Below, piece by piece: positions 27,870-38,344 of a stretch of 64,000 nt of DNA. Every line of letters starts with the position of its first letter. Position 1 is the stretch's first letter. The notes beneath the pieces are model-generated. The model saw nothing but the letters and a program-made list of their open reading frames with translations, was not told the origin of the DNA and did no database searches. The stretch is from an uncultured bacterium (GTDB lineage: Bacteria; DRYD01). The stretch covers positions 62,001-126,000 of the forward strand of contig CAKZQG010000006.1 of assembly GCA_937139605.1 (NCBI GenBank), in the 5' to 3' direction. Both the position numbers and the translations under genes were made by a program.

Positions 27870-29315
27870 TTAGAATTTAAAATATGTACCAATAGTAAGT
27901 TTTCTATCTTTAGTAAGAACATCCATATAACCAGCTCTAATATAAACATTATTAAAATTATAATCTAAGAAGGTATTTAATTGTACTTTAGAAGGTCTTA
28001 ATAACTCAGCAGTAAAACTAAAGTTTTTTGATAATTTCTTATCTATAGCTACTCCTAACTCTGAATACATTAATCCCATACGATACCTTAAGTTTTCCTG
28101 ATTATAAGTTAATTGTAAATCTAATAAATTATCATGTCCTAAATCAAAAATACCTATCCTAAATCCCTGTTTGGAATTAGGAAATATATCAATATTTAAA
28201 GAAGTAACAGGATTATGTTCATAATCTTCAATAGATAAAATAGAGGGATTAACACTTGCGAATCTAAAATCTTGTTGATTCATAGTTTGCTGTTGTAGTT
28301 TTTTAGCAGGAGTTAATAGGAAATCAGCTACTTCTACTACCTCCCTTAACTTAGCAATAGAAACTTTTAAATCTTCTTTTAATTTTTTATCTTTAACTAA
28401 ATCCTCTATATTAGTTGCACTTGTTTCCAAACTCTTGGCCATATTCCTTAAATGCCTTAAAGTTTGTAATAAATCTTCCTTTAAAGTAGTATTATTAAGT
28501 AAATCCCTTATACTATGAGTAATTTCATTTAGATTTTCACTAGTTGATTTAATATTAGAAACTATAATTTTAATATCTTGTTTGTTAGTAGCTATAATTT
28601 CATTTAAATTAGAAGAAGCAGAATATAAATTATTCCCAATTTTATCTATCTTAGAATTAACATTTAAAACAGCATTATTAGCATTCAATAAAAGCATATT
28701 AGTATTTTGAGAGATAATTTCAATATTCTTACTTAAAATATATGTTAATAAATTAATATCTTTTCTGGTATCGTATAATAAAGTATTAACGTTATTAGTA
28801 ACTTCATTGATCTTAGTTGGTAAATTAAGAGAAATAATTAATTCTCTAAAATATCTTGAAGTTTGTTCCAATTCTTGAAAAGCTAAATAGCTTTGTTTTA
28901 AAACTTGATAAAAATCAACCATAGGATAAGTATTATTATAAATGTAATCATTAGGTTGATAAAATCTGTTATTATAAACTGGTTCTATATTTAGATATCT
29001 TTCACCCATTAAGCTACCACCAATATAAAAAATAGAATTAAATGGGATCTTATAATCTTTAAGGATTTTAGCTTTTACTTTAACAGAATAATTGGGATTA
29101 AAAGAGATATCTTCAATTTTTCCAACTTCTACTCCTGCCATAAATATTTTAGAATCTCTACTTAATCCTGAAACATCTTTAAATATCAAATACAAATAAT
29201 AATAATCTTTTTGTTTTTTTAATTTCCCTAAATAAAACATAACAATAATAATAGAAATAATAAACATTAAAAATAATGTTCCAACTTTTATTAAAATATT
29301 CCTTGAATACTCCAT
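27870..29315 (-). CDS. mlaD: MlaD-type MCE protein with predicted C-terminal outer-membrane barrel
   Basis: A 481-residue phospholipid-transport protein. One inner-membrane helix (about 9-29), an MCE domain (about 38-115: FKDVSGLSRDSKIFMAGVEVGKI, SLMGERYLNIEP), a long helical, Asn/Ile/Leu-rich region (135-345, probably coiled helices forming a tube across the periplasm), then about 110 residues (370-481) of eight to ten alternating amphipathic strands ending YFKF with a C-terminal Phe, the usual outer-membrane barrel signature. This long MlaD layout with its own barrel has been described in the diderm Veillonella parvula. MlaE/MlaF permease genes are not in the window. No Shine-Dalgarno is seen. 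Confidence 0.85.
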   Translation of the reverse strand: MEYSRNILIKVGTLFLMFIISIIIVMFYLGKLKKQKDYYYLYLIFKDVSGLSRDSKIFMAGVEVGKIEDISFNPNYSVKVKAKILKDYKIPFNSIFYIGGSLMGERYLNIEPVYNNRFYQPNDYIYNNTYPMVDFYQVLKQSYLAFQELEQTSRYFRELIISLNLPTKINEVTNNVNTLLYDTRKDINLLTYILSKNIEIISQNTNMLLLNANNAVLNVNSKIDKIGNNLYSASSNLNEIIATNKQDIKIIVSNIKSTSENLNEITHSIRDLLNNTTLKEDLLQTLRHLRNMAKSLETSATNIEDLVKDKKLKEDLKVSIAKLREVVEVADFLLTPAKKLQQQTMNQQDFRFASVNPSILSIEDYEHNPVTSLNIDIFPNSKQGFRIGIFDLGHDNLLDLQLTYNQENLRYRMGLMYSELGVAIDKKLSKNFSFTAELLRPSKVQLNTFLDYNFNNVYIRAGYMDVLTKDRKLTIGTYFKF

Positions 29316-29335
29316 AGTAATTTTATTTTTTATAA

Positions 29336-30076
29336 TTATATTTTATTAAAAAAAAAGTAAATTAAAAACTTGAGTAATTTTATATTTCGTTTAATTCTTT
29401 TAGGGTCTTGAATAGTTCTGTAAAGCCATTCTAATTTTAGTTTTTTAATAATAAAAGGAGCTCTTTTGTAATAATTTCCCCACACATCTATACTCCCACC
29501 AATCCCCATAAATATATTTGATTTTATTTTATTAATATTATTATTAATCCAAAATTCTTGCTTTGGACTACCTAAACCTACCAGTAAAACTTCTACCTCC
29601 TTTAGGTTAATTAAATCTATAATTTTTTGATCTTCTTTAAAATAACCGTTATGATACCCAACAATATTAGAATTGGGATACTTTTTTATTAAATTAATAA
29701 CAGCGTTTTCTATTATTTCTTGCTTTGTTCCTAAAATGAAAGTTCTATATCCTTTTGAAATGATATTTTCAGCTAAATCTATACCATTAATTGGTTCTAT
29801 ATTTAAATTATATTTTTTATTTACATAAAAACATACCCCATTAGATTCCAGTATAATTTCAGATCTATTTAAAATATCTAAAAATTCATTATTATTTAAA
29901 GAATCTATAACCATTTCAGTATTCAAAGTAACTATTTGAATTTTAGATTGAGATTTTATTACCTGATCTATTTTATTTAAAATCTCATCTATAGAAAAAT
30001 ACACATCTTTGATAATAATATTAGATATTTTTAAAGTTCTTAGATCTTTTTTTAAATTATTTTTGGTTATAAACAT
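29336..30076 (-). CDS. WecG/TagA/CpsF family glycosyltransferase
   Basis: A 246-residue GT26 enzyme, a family that adds ManNAc or ManNAcA to a lipid-linked GlcNAc in envelope polymer synthesis. The diagnostic strip is EVLLVGLGSPKQEFWINNN (about residues 165-183), with TLNTEMVIDSLNN near 48, NGIDLAENII, and MGIGGSIDVWGNYYKRAPF with LEWLYRTIQDPKR near the C-terminus. All fit the family. It lies between lepB (21 bp) and the MCE gene (20 bp) in a co-directional run. A WecA-type lipid-sugar transferase that could make its acceptor is encoded at 61.9-62.8 kb. Confidence 0.9.
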   Translation of the reverse strand: MFITKNNLKKDLRTLKISNIIIKDVYFSIDEILNKIDQVIKSQSKIQIVTLNTEMVIDSLNNNEFLDILNRSEIILESNGVCFYVNKKYNLNIEPINGIDLAENIISKGYRTFILGTKQEIIENAVINLIKKYPNSNIVGYHNGYFKEDQKIIDLINLKEVEVLLVGLGSPKQEFWINNNINKIKSNIFMGIGGSIDVWGNYYKRAPFIIKKLKLEWLYRTIQDPKRIKRNIKLLKFLIYFFFNKI

Positions 30077-30097
30077 ATTAATAAATTGAATATATTA

Positions 30098-30760
30098 TTA
30101 TTTTTCTTTAAAAGGATTGCTTAATATTTTAATTCTATTAAATGGGAAAATAATGACTAAAGCTTTAGATTTAATATTATTTTTATCAACAAAAGGGTTA
30201 TCCCATAAATGACTATCATAACTATTAGGCCTATTATCTCCTAGGAAAAAATATTTGTCCTCAGGTACTTCAATCGGCCCATAGCTATAATAATCTCTAT
30301 AAACTAAATAATCTTCTTTTATTAATTTATCATTAATATAAAGATTCCCTTGATCAATAAACACTTTTTCCTTAGGTAATCCTATAAGTCGTTTAATATA
30401 TAATCTATTTTCATTAATAATAGGGGGTTTAAAGATTAGAATATCCCCTCTATGAACTTTTAGTCCGTCTTTGGAATTAAACCAGATTTTATTAACTCCA
30501 AAAACAATGTCACCTGGTTTTAAAGTAGGAACCATCGAAGAAGAAGGGATTATATAAAGTCTACCTATAAAAGTAATAACAAAAAAAGCTAATAAAGAAG
30601 CATAAAAGGCACTATCAATCCACTCTTTTAGTGTATCCTTATTAATCTTTTTTAAGAAACTAGGTAACCAAATTCTAGGAAAACTAAACCAATTATTACT
30701 AATCCCTATCTTTATAAAAAACAAAACAATTATTATAAAAACTAAAACTAAATCATTCAT
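30098..30760 (-). CDS. lepB: Signal peptidase I
   Basis: Signal peptidase I cleaves Sec/Tat signal peptides on the outer face of the inner membrane. The 220-residue protein has two N-terminal hydrophobic segments (about 3-20 and 50-66), the catalytic Ser75 in IPSSSMVPTLKPGD, the Lys123 general base in YIKRLIGLPKEKV, and YFFLGDNRPNSYDSHLW (box E). All catalytic residues are present. Spacing to hpf (26 bp) and the glycosyltransferase (21 bp) indicates one transcription unit. Confidence 0.95.
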   Translation of the reverse strand: MNDLVLVFIIIVLFFIKIGISNNWFSFPRIWLPSFLKKINKDTLKEWIDSAFYASLLAFFVITFIGRLYIIPSSSMVPTLKPGDIVFGVNKIWFNSKDGLKVHRGDILIFKPPIINENRLYIKRLIGLPKEKVFIDQGNLYINDKLIKEDYLVYRDYYSYGPIEVPEDKYFFLGDNRPNSYDSHLWDNPFVDKNNIKSKALVIIFPFNRIKILSNPFKEK

Positions 30761-30786
30761 ACTTTCTTCTTAATAAAATTTAAAAA

Positions 30787-31359
30787 TTAAATAACTATTT
30801 CGGAAATAGAAATAGTATTATTATCAATTTTTTCAATAAAACTTAGTTTATCTGTATCTCTATTATAAAATATCATATATTTTAATTCATTATCAGCTAA
30901 GATAGAATTAACCGCTTTATTTTCAGAAATGACAGGTACAGATAATCTCTTACGAATTATATCAATTTCTTTAGTTTTTAGATTAGATAAATTGGCTTCA
31001 GTATTTTCTTTATTTTCTAATTGTCCTAATTTCATTTTATGACGAGAACCAACTATAACCTTATCTTTATATTTAGATAATTTAACTTCTAAAGAATCAA
31101 CAATTGAATTAATTACATCATATAAATCATTAGCATTGTCTTTAATAACTATTTCTTCCCCATCCAAATTTAAAATAGCTTTAATATTATAGAACCCTTT
31201 TTGATAATCTATATATAAATCAAGATAAACACTATCTTCATTATTTACAAATTTTTCTATTTTGGAAAAATACCTATCCAATCGTTCAAATTTTTGAGAA
31301 ATATTCTTTCTAATGCTATCATCTAAATTGATTCCTTTAGAATAAAAAATTATCTTCAT
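30787..31359 (-). CDS. hpf: Long-form ribosome hibernation promoting factor
   Basis: HPF binds in the decoding region of the 30S subunit and pairs ribosomes into inactive 100S dimers. The 190-residue length is the long form. The N-terminal domain (about 1-100: IIFYSKGINLDDSIRKNISQKFERLDRYF... LKVKLSKYKDKV-like end) is followed by a linker and the C-terminal dimerisation domain (about 130-190: RKRLSVPVISENKAVNSIL, LKYMIFYNRDTDKLSFIEKI). AAGGGGG precedes the ATG. Neighbours are an HD-GYP protein upstream and lepB downstream. Confidence 0.9.
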   Translation of the reverse strand: MKIIFYSKGINLDDSIRKNISQKFERLDRYFSKIEKFVNNEDSVYLDLYIDYQKGFYNIKAILNLDGEEIVIKDNANDLYDVINSIVDSLEVKLSKYKDKVIVGSRHKMKLGQLENKENTEANLSNLKTKEIDIIRKRLSVPVISENKAVNSILADNELKYMIFYNRDTDKLSFIEKIDNNTISISEIVI

Positions 31360-31385
31360 AGTTTCTATCCCCCTTTTATTGTTTT

Positions 31386-33185
31386 TTATTGATTTAGATT
31401 AAGATTTTTTGATTTTCTTTTTTCAAGTACTCTAAAGAAGGCATCAACTACTTCTGGATAAAATTGCTTCCCTCTTTCGCTTTTAATAATTTCAATAGCT
31501 TTTTGTTCAGAAGCATAATGCTTATTATAAGGTCTTGGAGTAGAAATAGCATCGTAAGTATCAGCAATAGAAATAATATTTGCTCCTAATGGTAAATCTC
31601 TACCTGATATACCCCTTGGATAGCCTTTACCATCTAATCTTTCATGATGATATAAAACATATACAGGGATCCCCCTTTCTCTAAATAGAGAAATTTTAGA
31701 TAAAATCTTATATCCTTCTTCAGAATGAGTTTTAATCACCTCTCTTTCTTCAACAGTTAAAGGACCCTGCTTAGCTAATATACTATCAGGAATAGCTAGT
31801 TTCCCTATATCATGTAGAATTCCTGCTATCCTTATTTTTTCTACTTCTTCAGGCGGTAACCCCATTTCTTTAGCGATTTCAGCAGCTAACTCCCCTACCC
31901 TAGTTGTATGTAAAACTGGCGTATATTTATCTTTTGCTTCTATAGCACTACTAAATGCTACTATCGTTTCATTAAACGCATCTTCTATTCTTTTTAACAA
32001 AATAGCATTATGTATTAATATCCCTGCCTGGACTCCTAAAAGTTCTAAAAACATTTTATCTACTTCAGTAAATAAATCTTCTTTATTATTAAAAGCAACC
32101 ATAACACCTATACTATTACCTAAACTATCAACAATTGGTACCATTAAAACCTCATAAACTTCATATGTCATTAAACTTAACTCTTCTAAAAATTTATAAT
32201 TAATAACTTCTGATTCTTCAAATCCTTGATAATAAATATTTTTTCTTTTATTAACATGAATAGTTATTTTTTTAATAAATACTTCTCTAATAAATCTATT
32301 AATAACGTTATTAGAGGGTTGGTCAGCTAAAGTCTTCATTTTAGTAACAATAGGTTTAGGTACTTCATAAACAAATTCAGGATTAATTATTTTATTTCTT
32401 TCTAATAATATCACAACACTATGAGCAAATACAATATTTTTAATTTCATTACCTAGTACCTCTAATTGTTCTTTTATATTTCTAACCTTAGAAGCAAGCA
32501 ATTTATTAATTTCAAATATTTTTTCTTGTTTTTCTTTAAGAAGAATAGCAAATCTACTTTTTTCCATTGCTTCTTTAGCTTTAGAATATGCTACCCTTTG
32601 AGCTTCGTCTATTTTCTTATGAGCATAATCTAACACCTGGGATTTATAATAATCTAATACAAAACTCCTGATGGATCTAAATATAATTAAAGAAAGTATC
32701 ATTAAAACAAGAATAAATACTACTAATCCTAAAATAAAACCATCTATATTTTTTAAATTCCTAAATAACTTAGAATTAATAAATATTGAAACTAAATTAA
32801 CCCCTAAAAAAGTGATAAAAAATATCCCACTATAAATCTCAGTTTTACTAAAAATATTTAAAAAAGAAAAAGGAATAATAGAAAAGAATGAATAAAAAAT
32901 AAAAAGTGGATTATATTTTACCATAAAAAATGATAAAACAATAATAGAAATAGCTTGTAAAAAAAACGTTAATTTAAAATTATCTATACTAAAATCCCTA
33001 AAATAAGGAATAAATACAATAAAAACCAATATTAAACTTATAATAATTAAAGTATAATCTATTTTACCACCTGTAAAAAAATAAAAGAAAAACAATGTTA
33101 ATAAAATAAAACCAGAAAATATTAAATTAATATTAAATAAATCTTTTCTTAATTTTATTAAATCTACTTCTATAATACTACTCAT
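31386..33185 (-). CDS. Membrane GAF/HD-GYP cyclic-di-GMP phosphodiesterase
   Basis: A 599-residue sensor. About six membrane helices (15-175) are followed by a coiled coil (about 180-245), a GAF-like domain (about 245-395: VIVPMVDSLGNSIGVMVA-type pattern, here VLMVPIVDSLGNSIGVMVAF in part) and a C-terminal HD-GYP domain. The HD pair is at 458-459 (HDIGK) and the GYP signature HHERLDGKGYPRG at 513-525, with IADTYDAIST and GKQFYPEVVDAF. All metal and GYP residues are present, so it should hydrolyse cyclic-di-GMP. The signal sensed is unknown. It ends 26 bp before hpf and begins 24 bp after clpX. Confidence 0.88.
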   Translation of the reverse strand: MSSIIEVDLIKLRKDLFNINLIFSGFILLTLFFFYFFTGGKIDYTLIIISLILVFIVFIPYFRDFSIDNFKLTFFLQAISIIVLSFFMVKYNPLFIFYSFFSIIPFSFLNIFSKTEIYSGIFFITFLGVNLVSIFINSKLFRNLKNIDGFILGLVVFILVLMILSLIIFRSIRSFVLDYYKSQVLDYAHKKIDEAQRVAYSKAKEAMEKSRFAILLKEKQEKIFEINKLLASKVRNIKEQLEVLGNEIKNIVFAHSVVILLERNKIINPEFVYEVPKPIVTKMKTLADQPSNNVINRFIREVFIKKITIHVNKRKNIYYQGFEESEVINYKFLEELSLMTYEVYEVLMVPIVDSLGNSIGVMVAFNNKEDLFTEVDKMFLELLGVQAGILIHNAILLKRIEDAFNETIVAFSSAIEAKDKYTPVLHTTRVGELAAEIAKEMGLPPEEVEKIRIAGILHDIGKLAIPDSILAKQGPLTVEEREVIKTHSEEGYKILSKISLFRERGIPVYVLYHHERLDGKGYPRGISGRDLPLGANIISIADTYDAISTPRPYNKHYASEQKAIEIIKSERGKQFYPEVVDAFFRVLEKRKSKNLNLNQ

Positions 33186-33209
33186 ATTTTATTAGATTTA
33201 ATTTTATTA

Positions 33210-34496
33210 TTAAGCACTTTTAGGTAATTTAGATAATTTTTCTTCTATTTCTTTTATATAATCCATATTTATGACAATATTTTTATTTTTTTTATTATTA
33301 GATGGTAATTCATACATAAGATCTAAAAGGATATCTTCTAAAATGGATTTAAGAGCACGAGCACCAGTTTTTGATTCATATGCTTTTTTTGCTATATACT
33401 TTATAACTTCTTTTTCAAATTCTAATTTTATATTATCCAATGCGAAGAGTTTCTGATATTGTTTTATAATTGCATTCTTAGGTTTAATTAAAATATCTTC
33501 TAATTCTCTTAAAGATAATTTACTTAAAGTAGCAACAACTGGGAATCTCCCAATAAATTCCGGAATAAATCCATATTTTAATAAATCATCATTATTAACA
33601 TAATTAAATATATTTTCATTTTCTTGATATTTAGAAGGATTAACTCTAAAACCTAAAGCAGAAGATTTTAGTCTTTGCTTTATAATATCTTCTAATCCAC
33701 TAAAAGCACCACCTGCTATAAATAAAATATTGGTTGTATCGATTTGAATATATTGTTGATGAGGATGCTTTCTTCCACCTGTAGGGGGTACATTAGCAAT
33801 AGTACCTTCTAAAATTTTAAGGAGTGCTTGTTGAACACCTTCACCAGAAACATCTCTAGTTATAGAAGGGTTATCTGCACTTTTCTTAGCTATTTTATCT
33901 ATTTCATCTATATAACATATACCTATTTGAGCATAATTAATATCAAAATCTGCAGCTTGGATTAGCCTTAATAAAATATTTTCTACATCTTCTCCAACAT
34001 ATCCAGCTTCAGTTATAGAAGTAGCATCAGAAATAGAAAATGGAACATTAAGAATTTTAGCTAAAGTACTTGCTAAATAAGTTTTACCAGAACCTGTTGG
34101 CCCTATTAATAAAATATTAGATTTCGGTAATTCTACTTCATCTAATGATAATTCCCTAGTTAGTTCATTAGAATTAACAAATACTCTTTTATAATGATTA
34201 TAAACAGCTACTGATAATACTTTTTTGGCTTCTTCCTGACCAATAACATAATCATCTAAGTATCTTTTTATTTCTACTGGAGTTAATAAATTTATTTTTT
34301 TATCTTTTTTTATGTTATTTTGAACTAATGATTTATCATTAAATAAAGAAGAAACAGAAGAAGATAATTCGGGCTTTAAATTAACTAATGTAGAAAAACC
34401 GACTAATAAGCAATCCTCACATATATAAGATTCTTTACCTTGTAAAATAATTTTCTTTTCAGTATTAATAGTTTTACCACAAAAATTACATTTCAT
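33210..34496 (-). CDS. clpX: ATP-dependent Clp protease ATPase ClpX
   Basis: ClpX unfolds tagged proteins for ClpP. The 428-residue protein begins with the C4 zinc domain (CNFCGK... CEDC), then [33 protein letters not shown] (Walker A), [30 protein letters not shown] (Walker B), [15 protein letters not shown], the GGRKHPHQ region and [14 protein letters not shown] (sensor and ClpP-facing parts). AAAGGGG before the ATG. It sits between valS and the HD-GYP gene; no clpP or lon gene is adjacent, unlike the common tig-clpP-clpX order. Confidence 0.96.
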   Translation of the reverse strand: MKCNFCGKTINTEKKIILQGKESYICEDCLLVGFSTLVNLKPELSSSVSSLFNDKSLVQNNIKKDKKINLLTPVEIKRYLDDYVIGQEEAKKVLSVAVYNHYKRVFVNSNELTRELSLDEVELPKSNILLIGPTGSGKTYLASTLAKILNVPFSISDATSITEAGYVGEDVENILLRLIQAADFDINYAQIGICYIDEIDKIAKKSADNPSITRDVSGEGVQQALLKILEGTIANVPPTGGRKHPHQQYIQIDTTNILFIAGGAFSGLEDIIKQRLKSSALGFRVNPSKYQENENIFNYVNNDDLLKYGFIPEFIGRFPVVATLSKLSLRELEDILIKPKNAIIKQYQKLFALDNIKLEFEKEVIKYIAKKAYESKTGARALKSILEDILLDLMYELPSNNKKNKNIVINMDYIKEIEEKLSKLPKSA

Positions 34497-34515
34497 TATT
34501 AATCCCCTTTAAATA

Positions 34516-37203
34516 TTAATTTTTTAATAAATTTAATATTTCGTTATTTTTATTTATTATTTCATTTATTTGTATGATTTCATTTTTATAATTTTGAATT
34601 ACCTCAGGATTAGCTTTATTTATAAAATCAACATTATTTAATAATTTTTCAATCTTTTCTTTTTGAGTAATTTTATTATTTAGTTCTTTTAATATATAAT
34701 TTCTATAAAATTCAATTAAATCTTTTCCAATAAAGATTCTTATAGAAATCCCATTATAATATAAATCATAATACTTAAATTCATTATTAACTAATTGATT
34801 ATCTAATAATTCTTTTATTTTAGATTTAGTAAAAATAGAAACAAGATTTAATAAATCAAAAATATATTCATTTTTAAAATATCTATCAAGATTTTCTAAA
34901 GATATAAGAACTTCATTTAATTTTATATTATTTTGTTTAGAAACAAAGAATATATCATTAATATATGGTCTTAAAAATTTTATTAATTCTATTAAATCAT
35001 CAATAATTTTAATCTCTTTTAAACTATCTGCTATACTTAATTTTTGATTAAGAAGATTTTCTAATTCATTTATAGTTATATTAAAAATAACTTGATTAAA
35101 TAAATTTTTATAAATATAATAACTAACAAACGGAGCAATTGGATGTAAATATACTAATATTACTTTAATAATTAATTCAATTGTTTCTTTAAATTTATTT
35201 AATTCTATAAATTTAGTAAACTCTATATACCAATCACAAAACACATTCCAAACAAAATGATATAAATCAATAACGTAATCAAAAAATCTATACTCTTTAA
35301 CATAGTTTTCCAAATTCTTAAGCAAATTTAAAGTTTTTAATAATATCCAAGAATTAATTAAATTAATAAATTGCTCATTTTGAATTTTATATTTAAAATC
35401 ATATGAATTAGATAATCTAAATTGATAATATCTAATGGAATTCCAGATTTTATTAATAAAATTCCTAGCCATTTCTATTTTTTCATAATTAAATTTAACA
35501 TCTTGAGATTCCCCAACTTGTAAAATAAGCCCCATTCTAGTAGAATCTGCGCCGTATTTTTCAATTAATTCTAAGGGATCAATGCCAGTACCTAAGGATT
35601 TACTCATTCTTTTACCACTTGGAGCTAGTATAACTGCATGTATAATAACATCTTTAAAAGGAATTTCATTAATAAATTCTAAGGACATAAATATCATCCT
35701 ACTAACCCATAAAAATAATATTTCTCTAGCAGTAGTTAAAACATTAGTAGGGTAATAAAATTGTTTATATTGATTAAATTTTTGTTGATCAGGCCAGAAC
35801 ATAACAGCAAATGGCCATAACGCAGAACTAAACCACGTATCTAAAACATCCTCCTCTTGATAAATATTACTTGAATTACATTTAATACAATTTTTAATTT
35901 CATTTCTTTCATCTGCCCAAACATTTAAACAATCTTTACAATAGAATACGGGGATCCTATGTCCCCAAACTATCTGCCTAGATACACACCAATCCTCTAT
36001 ATTTTCATACCAATCTAAAACCACTTTTTTAAATACTTTAGGATAAAACCTTATCTTTTCATCTTTAACTGCTTGAATAGCTCTAAAAATTAAAGGATCA
36101 TTTTTATCCATTTTAATAAACCACTGATCAGAATAATATGGCTCGATAATATTATCACATCTATAACAATGTCCTATATTACTTTTATGAGGTTCTATTT
36201 TTACTAATAGTCCTAATTCTTGTAAATCTTTAACTATTTCTTCTCTAGCTTTAAATCTTTCTAATAAATGATATTTGCTTGTAGGTAAATTAATAGTAGC
36301 TTCATTTGTAAATATGTTTATAATATCTATTTCAATGCCTTTTTCTTTAAGATTTTTATAGATTTTATAGTCATTAAAATCATGAGCAGGTGTTACCTTT
36401 AATGCTCCACTACCAAACGACATATCAACTTCTTCAACTGCTAAAACTGGAACCAATCTATTAACTAAAGGTACAAAAACCCTTTTCCCAATATATTTTA
36501 AATACCTTTCATCTTTAGGATTAACAGCAACAGCAGTGTCTGCTAACAGAGTTTCCGGTCTTGTTGTTGCTATTACTATATAATCTTCTAAATCCTCTAA
36601 TTTATATTTTATATAATATAAATTAGTTTCTTTTTCTTTATAAACTACTTCTAAATCAGATAGACTTGTTAAACATCTACTACACCAATTTATAACTCTT
36701 TTACCTTTGTAAATATATCCTTTATTAAAAAGATGTACAAAAGCTTTTTTAACAGCTATAGTATAATCTTCATCCATAGTAAATCTCGCTTTATCAAAAT
36801 AAGCATATATCCCTAATTTCTTAAATTGTTCTAAAATGATATTTCCATACTCTTCTTTCCATTCCCAAATATACTTTAAAAATTCACTATTAGATAAATC
36901 TTTACGTTTGATCCCTTGTTTTAGTAATTTTTTTTCTACGACATTTTGAGTAGCAATCCCTGCATGATCAGTTCCAATAAACCAAACACTATCATAACCC
37001 TTAAGTAAATGATATCTAATTAGAAAATCTTGAATAGTATTATTAAGAGCATGTCCCATATGTAAAGAACCAGTTACATTAGGAGGAGGAACTACTATAG
37101 AATAACTAGGCTCCTTAAATTTCGGCTCTACCTTATTTAATTCATAAAATTCTTTTAATAAATTATCTTCTATGTATTTATGTTCATAATTTTTTTCTAA
37201 CAT
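34516..37203 (-). CDS. valS: Valyl-tRNA synthetase
   Basis: An 895-residue class I synthetase that charges tRNA-Val. HMGH of the HIGH motif is in VTGSLHMGHALNN near 46-58, the editing domain has TTRPETLLADTAVAV, a zinc ribbon is visible (CYRCDNII; CKDC... CIKC), the KMSKS loop reads KRMSKSLGTG near 545, and the C-terminal anticodon domain is followed by a coiled-coil-like tail (about 830-895). GGAG lies before the ATG. Length is normal. It starts 20 bp after recA ends. Confidence 0.96.
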   Translation of the reverse strand: MLEKNYEHKYIEDNLLKEFYELNKVEPKFKEPSYSIVVPPPNVTGSLHMGHALNNTIQDFLIRYHLLKGYDSVWFIGTDHAGIATQNVVEKKLLKQGIKRKDLSNSEFLKYIWEWKEEYGNIILEQFKKLGIYAYFDKARFTMDEDYTIAVKKAFVHLFNKGYIYKGKRVINWCSRCLTSLSDLEVVYKEKETNLYYIKYKLEDLEDYIVIATTRPETLLADTAVAVNPKDERYLKYIGKRVFVPLVNRLVPVLAVEEVDMSFGSGALKVTPAHDFNDYKIYKNLKEKGIEIDIINIFTNEATINLPTSKYHLLERFKAREEIVKDLQELGLLVKIEPHKSNIGHCYRCDNIIEPYYSDQWFIKMDKNDPLIFRAIQAVKDEKIRFYPKVFKKVVLDWYENIEDWCVSRQIVWGHRIPVFYCKDCLNVWADERNEIKNCIKCNSSNIYQEEDVLDTWFSSALWPFAVMFWPDQQKFNQYKQFYYPTNVLTTAREILFLWVSRMIFMSLEFINEIPFKDVIIHAVILAPSGKRMSKSLGTGIDPLELIEKYGADSTRMGLILQVGESQDVKFNYEKIEMARNFINKIWNSIRYYQFRLSNSYDFKYKIQNEQFINLINSWILLKTLNLLKNLENYVKEYRFFDYVIDLYHFVWNVFCDWYIEFTKFIELNKFKETIELIIKVILVYLHPIAPFVSYYIYKNLFNQVIFNITINELENLLNQKLSIADSLKEIKIIDDLIELIKFLRPYINDIFFVSKQNNIKLNEVLISLENLDRYFKNEYIFDLLNLVSIFTKSKIKELLDNQLVNNEFKYYDLYYNGISIRIFIGKDLIEFYRNYILKELNNKITQKEKIEKLLNNVDFINKANPEVIQNYKNEIIQINEIINKNNEILNLLKN

Positions 37204-37223
37204 ACCTATCTAATCTCCTATTT

Positions 37224-38288
37224 CTATTTTTCAATTAATTCATCTTCTAATAATGAATTATTATCTTGGTTATTTTTATTTAAGATATTATTAAAAGAGT
37301 AATTTTGGATAATAATTTTTTCAATGTGTTCTAAAATAGAAGGATTAGAACTAAGGAATTCTAATACTTTATCTTTTCCTTGTCCAATTTTTTCATTATT
37401 ATAAGAATACCAAGAGCCCGTTTTATTAATAATATTTAATTCTATAGCTAAATCAGCTACCTCAGATAATTTATCTATTCCTTGTCCAAAGATGATATTA
37501 AAAGTAGCTTCCCTAAATGGTGGTGCTACTTTATTTTTTACTACTTTAGCTTTTATTTTTGCTCCAACATTAATATCCCCTTTTTTTATATTTTCAATTT
37601 TTTTTAGTTCAACTCTTACACTTGAATAGAATTTTAAAGCTCTACCACCAGGCGTAGTTTCTGGATTTCCAAACATAATACCTACTTTCTCTCTTATTTG
37701 ATTTATAAAAATAACAGCGGTTTTAGATTTAGCAATTAAAGCTGTTAATTTTCTTAAAGCTTGAGACATCAATCTTGCTTGTAATCCAATAAATTGATCT
37801 CCTATTTGCCCTTCTAACTCTGCTTGAGGTACCAAAGCAGCTACAGAATCCACTACAATAATATCAACTGCATTAGATCTAGATAACATATCAACAATAG
37901 CTAAAGCCTGTTCCCCACTATCTGGTTGGCTTATATATAGATTATCAATATCAACTCCTAACTTTTTAGCATATGTAGGATCCATAGCATGTTCAGCATC
38001 AATAAAAGCAGCAATCCCCCCATTTTTTTGGGCATTAGCTATAGCACATAAGGCTAATGTAGTTTTACCTGAAGATTCTTGTCCAAATATCTCAGATATC
38101 CTCCCCCGTGGAAATCCGCCAACCCCTAAAGCTAAATCTAAAGCTAAACTACCAGTAGAAATAGCCTCTACTTGCAGTTTTTCATATTGCCCTAATTTCA
38201 TTATACTACCTTTTCCAAACTCTTTTTCTATTTGAGAAATAACACTTTTTAAAATAGCTTCTTTATTTTTATCTCTTAATTCCTCCAT
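37224..38288 (-). CDS. recA: Recombinase RecA
   Basis: RecA drives strand exchange and the SOS response. The 354-residue protein carries GQESSGKTT (69-77), [22 protein letters not shown], the L1/L2 loops ([42 protein letters not shown]) and a short Asn-rich acidic tail. No intein. The ATG at 38286-38288 has no Shine-Dalgarno before it. The leader between fabF and recA instead contains a GC-rich, interleaved inverted repeat (see 38308-38344) that could control its expression. I see no LexA-type operator, though I cannot search systematically. Confidence 0.97.
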   Translation of the reverse strand: MEELRDKNKEAILKSVISQIEKEFGKGSIMKLGQYEKLQVEAISTGSLALDLALGVGGFPRGRISEIFGQESSGKTTLALCAIANAQKNGGIAAFIDAEHAMDPTYAKKLGVDIDNLYISQPDSGEQALAIVDMLSRSNAVDIIVVDSVAALVPQAELEGQIGDQFIGLQARLMSQALRKLTALIAKSKTAVIFINQIREKVGIMFGNPETTPGGRALKFYSSVRVELKKIENIKKGDINVGAKIKAKVVKNKVAPPFREATFNIIFGQGIDKLSEVADLAIELNIINKTGSWYSYNNEKIGQGKDKVLEFLSSNPSILEHIEKIIIQNYSFNNILNKNNQDNNSLLEDELIEK

Positions 38289-38307
38289 AGATTTGATAAT
38301 ATATAAA

Positions 38308-38344
38308 GCTGAAGAATTTATATTCCGCTACTTCAGCACGCGGA
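38308..38344 (-). promoter_or_regulatory. Predicted H-type pseudoknot in the recA leader
   Basis: Read on the minus strand, UCCGC (38344-38340) can pair with GCGGA (38328-38324), and GCUGAAG (38337-38331), lying in the loop between them, can pair with CUUCAGC (38314-38308). Order: stem 1 left, 2 nt, stem 2 left, 2 nt, stem 1 right, 9 nt AU-rich, stem 2 right, then 19 nt to the recA AUG. That is the layout of a classical H-type pseudoknot. The pairing parts are GC-rich in a leader that is otherwise almost pure A/T. No known riboswitch class is recognised. It could gate recA translation, which lacks a visible Shine-Dalgarno. Confidence 0.5.
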
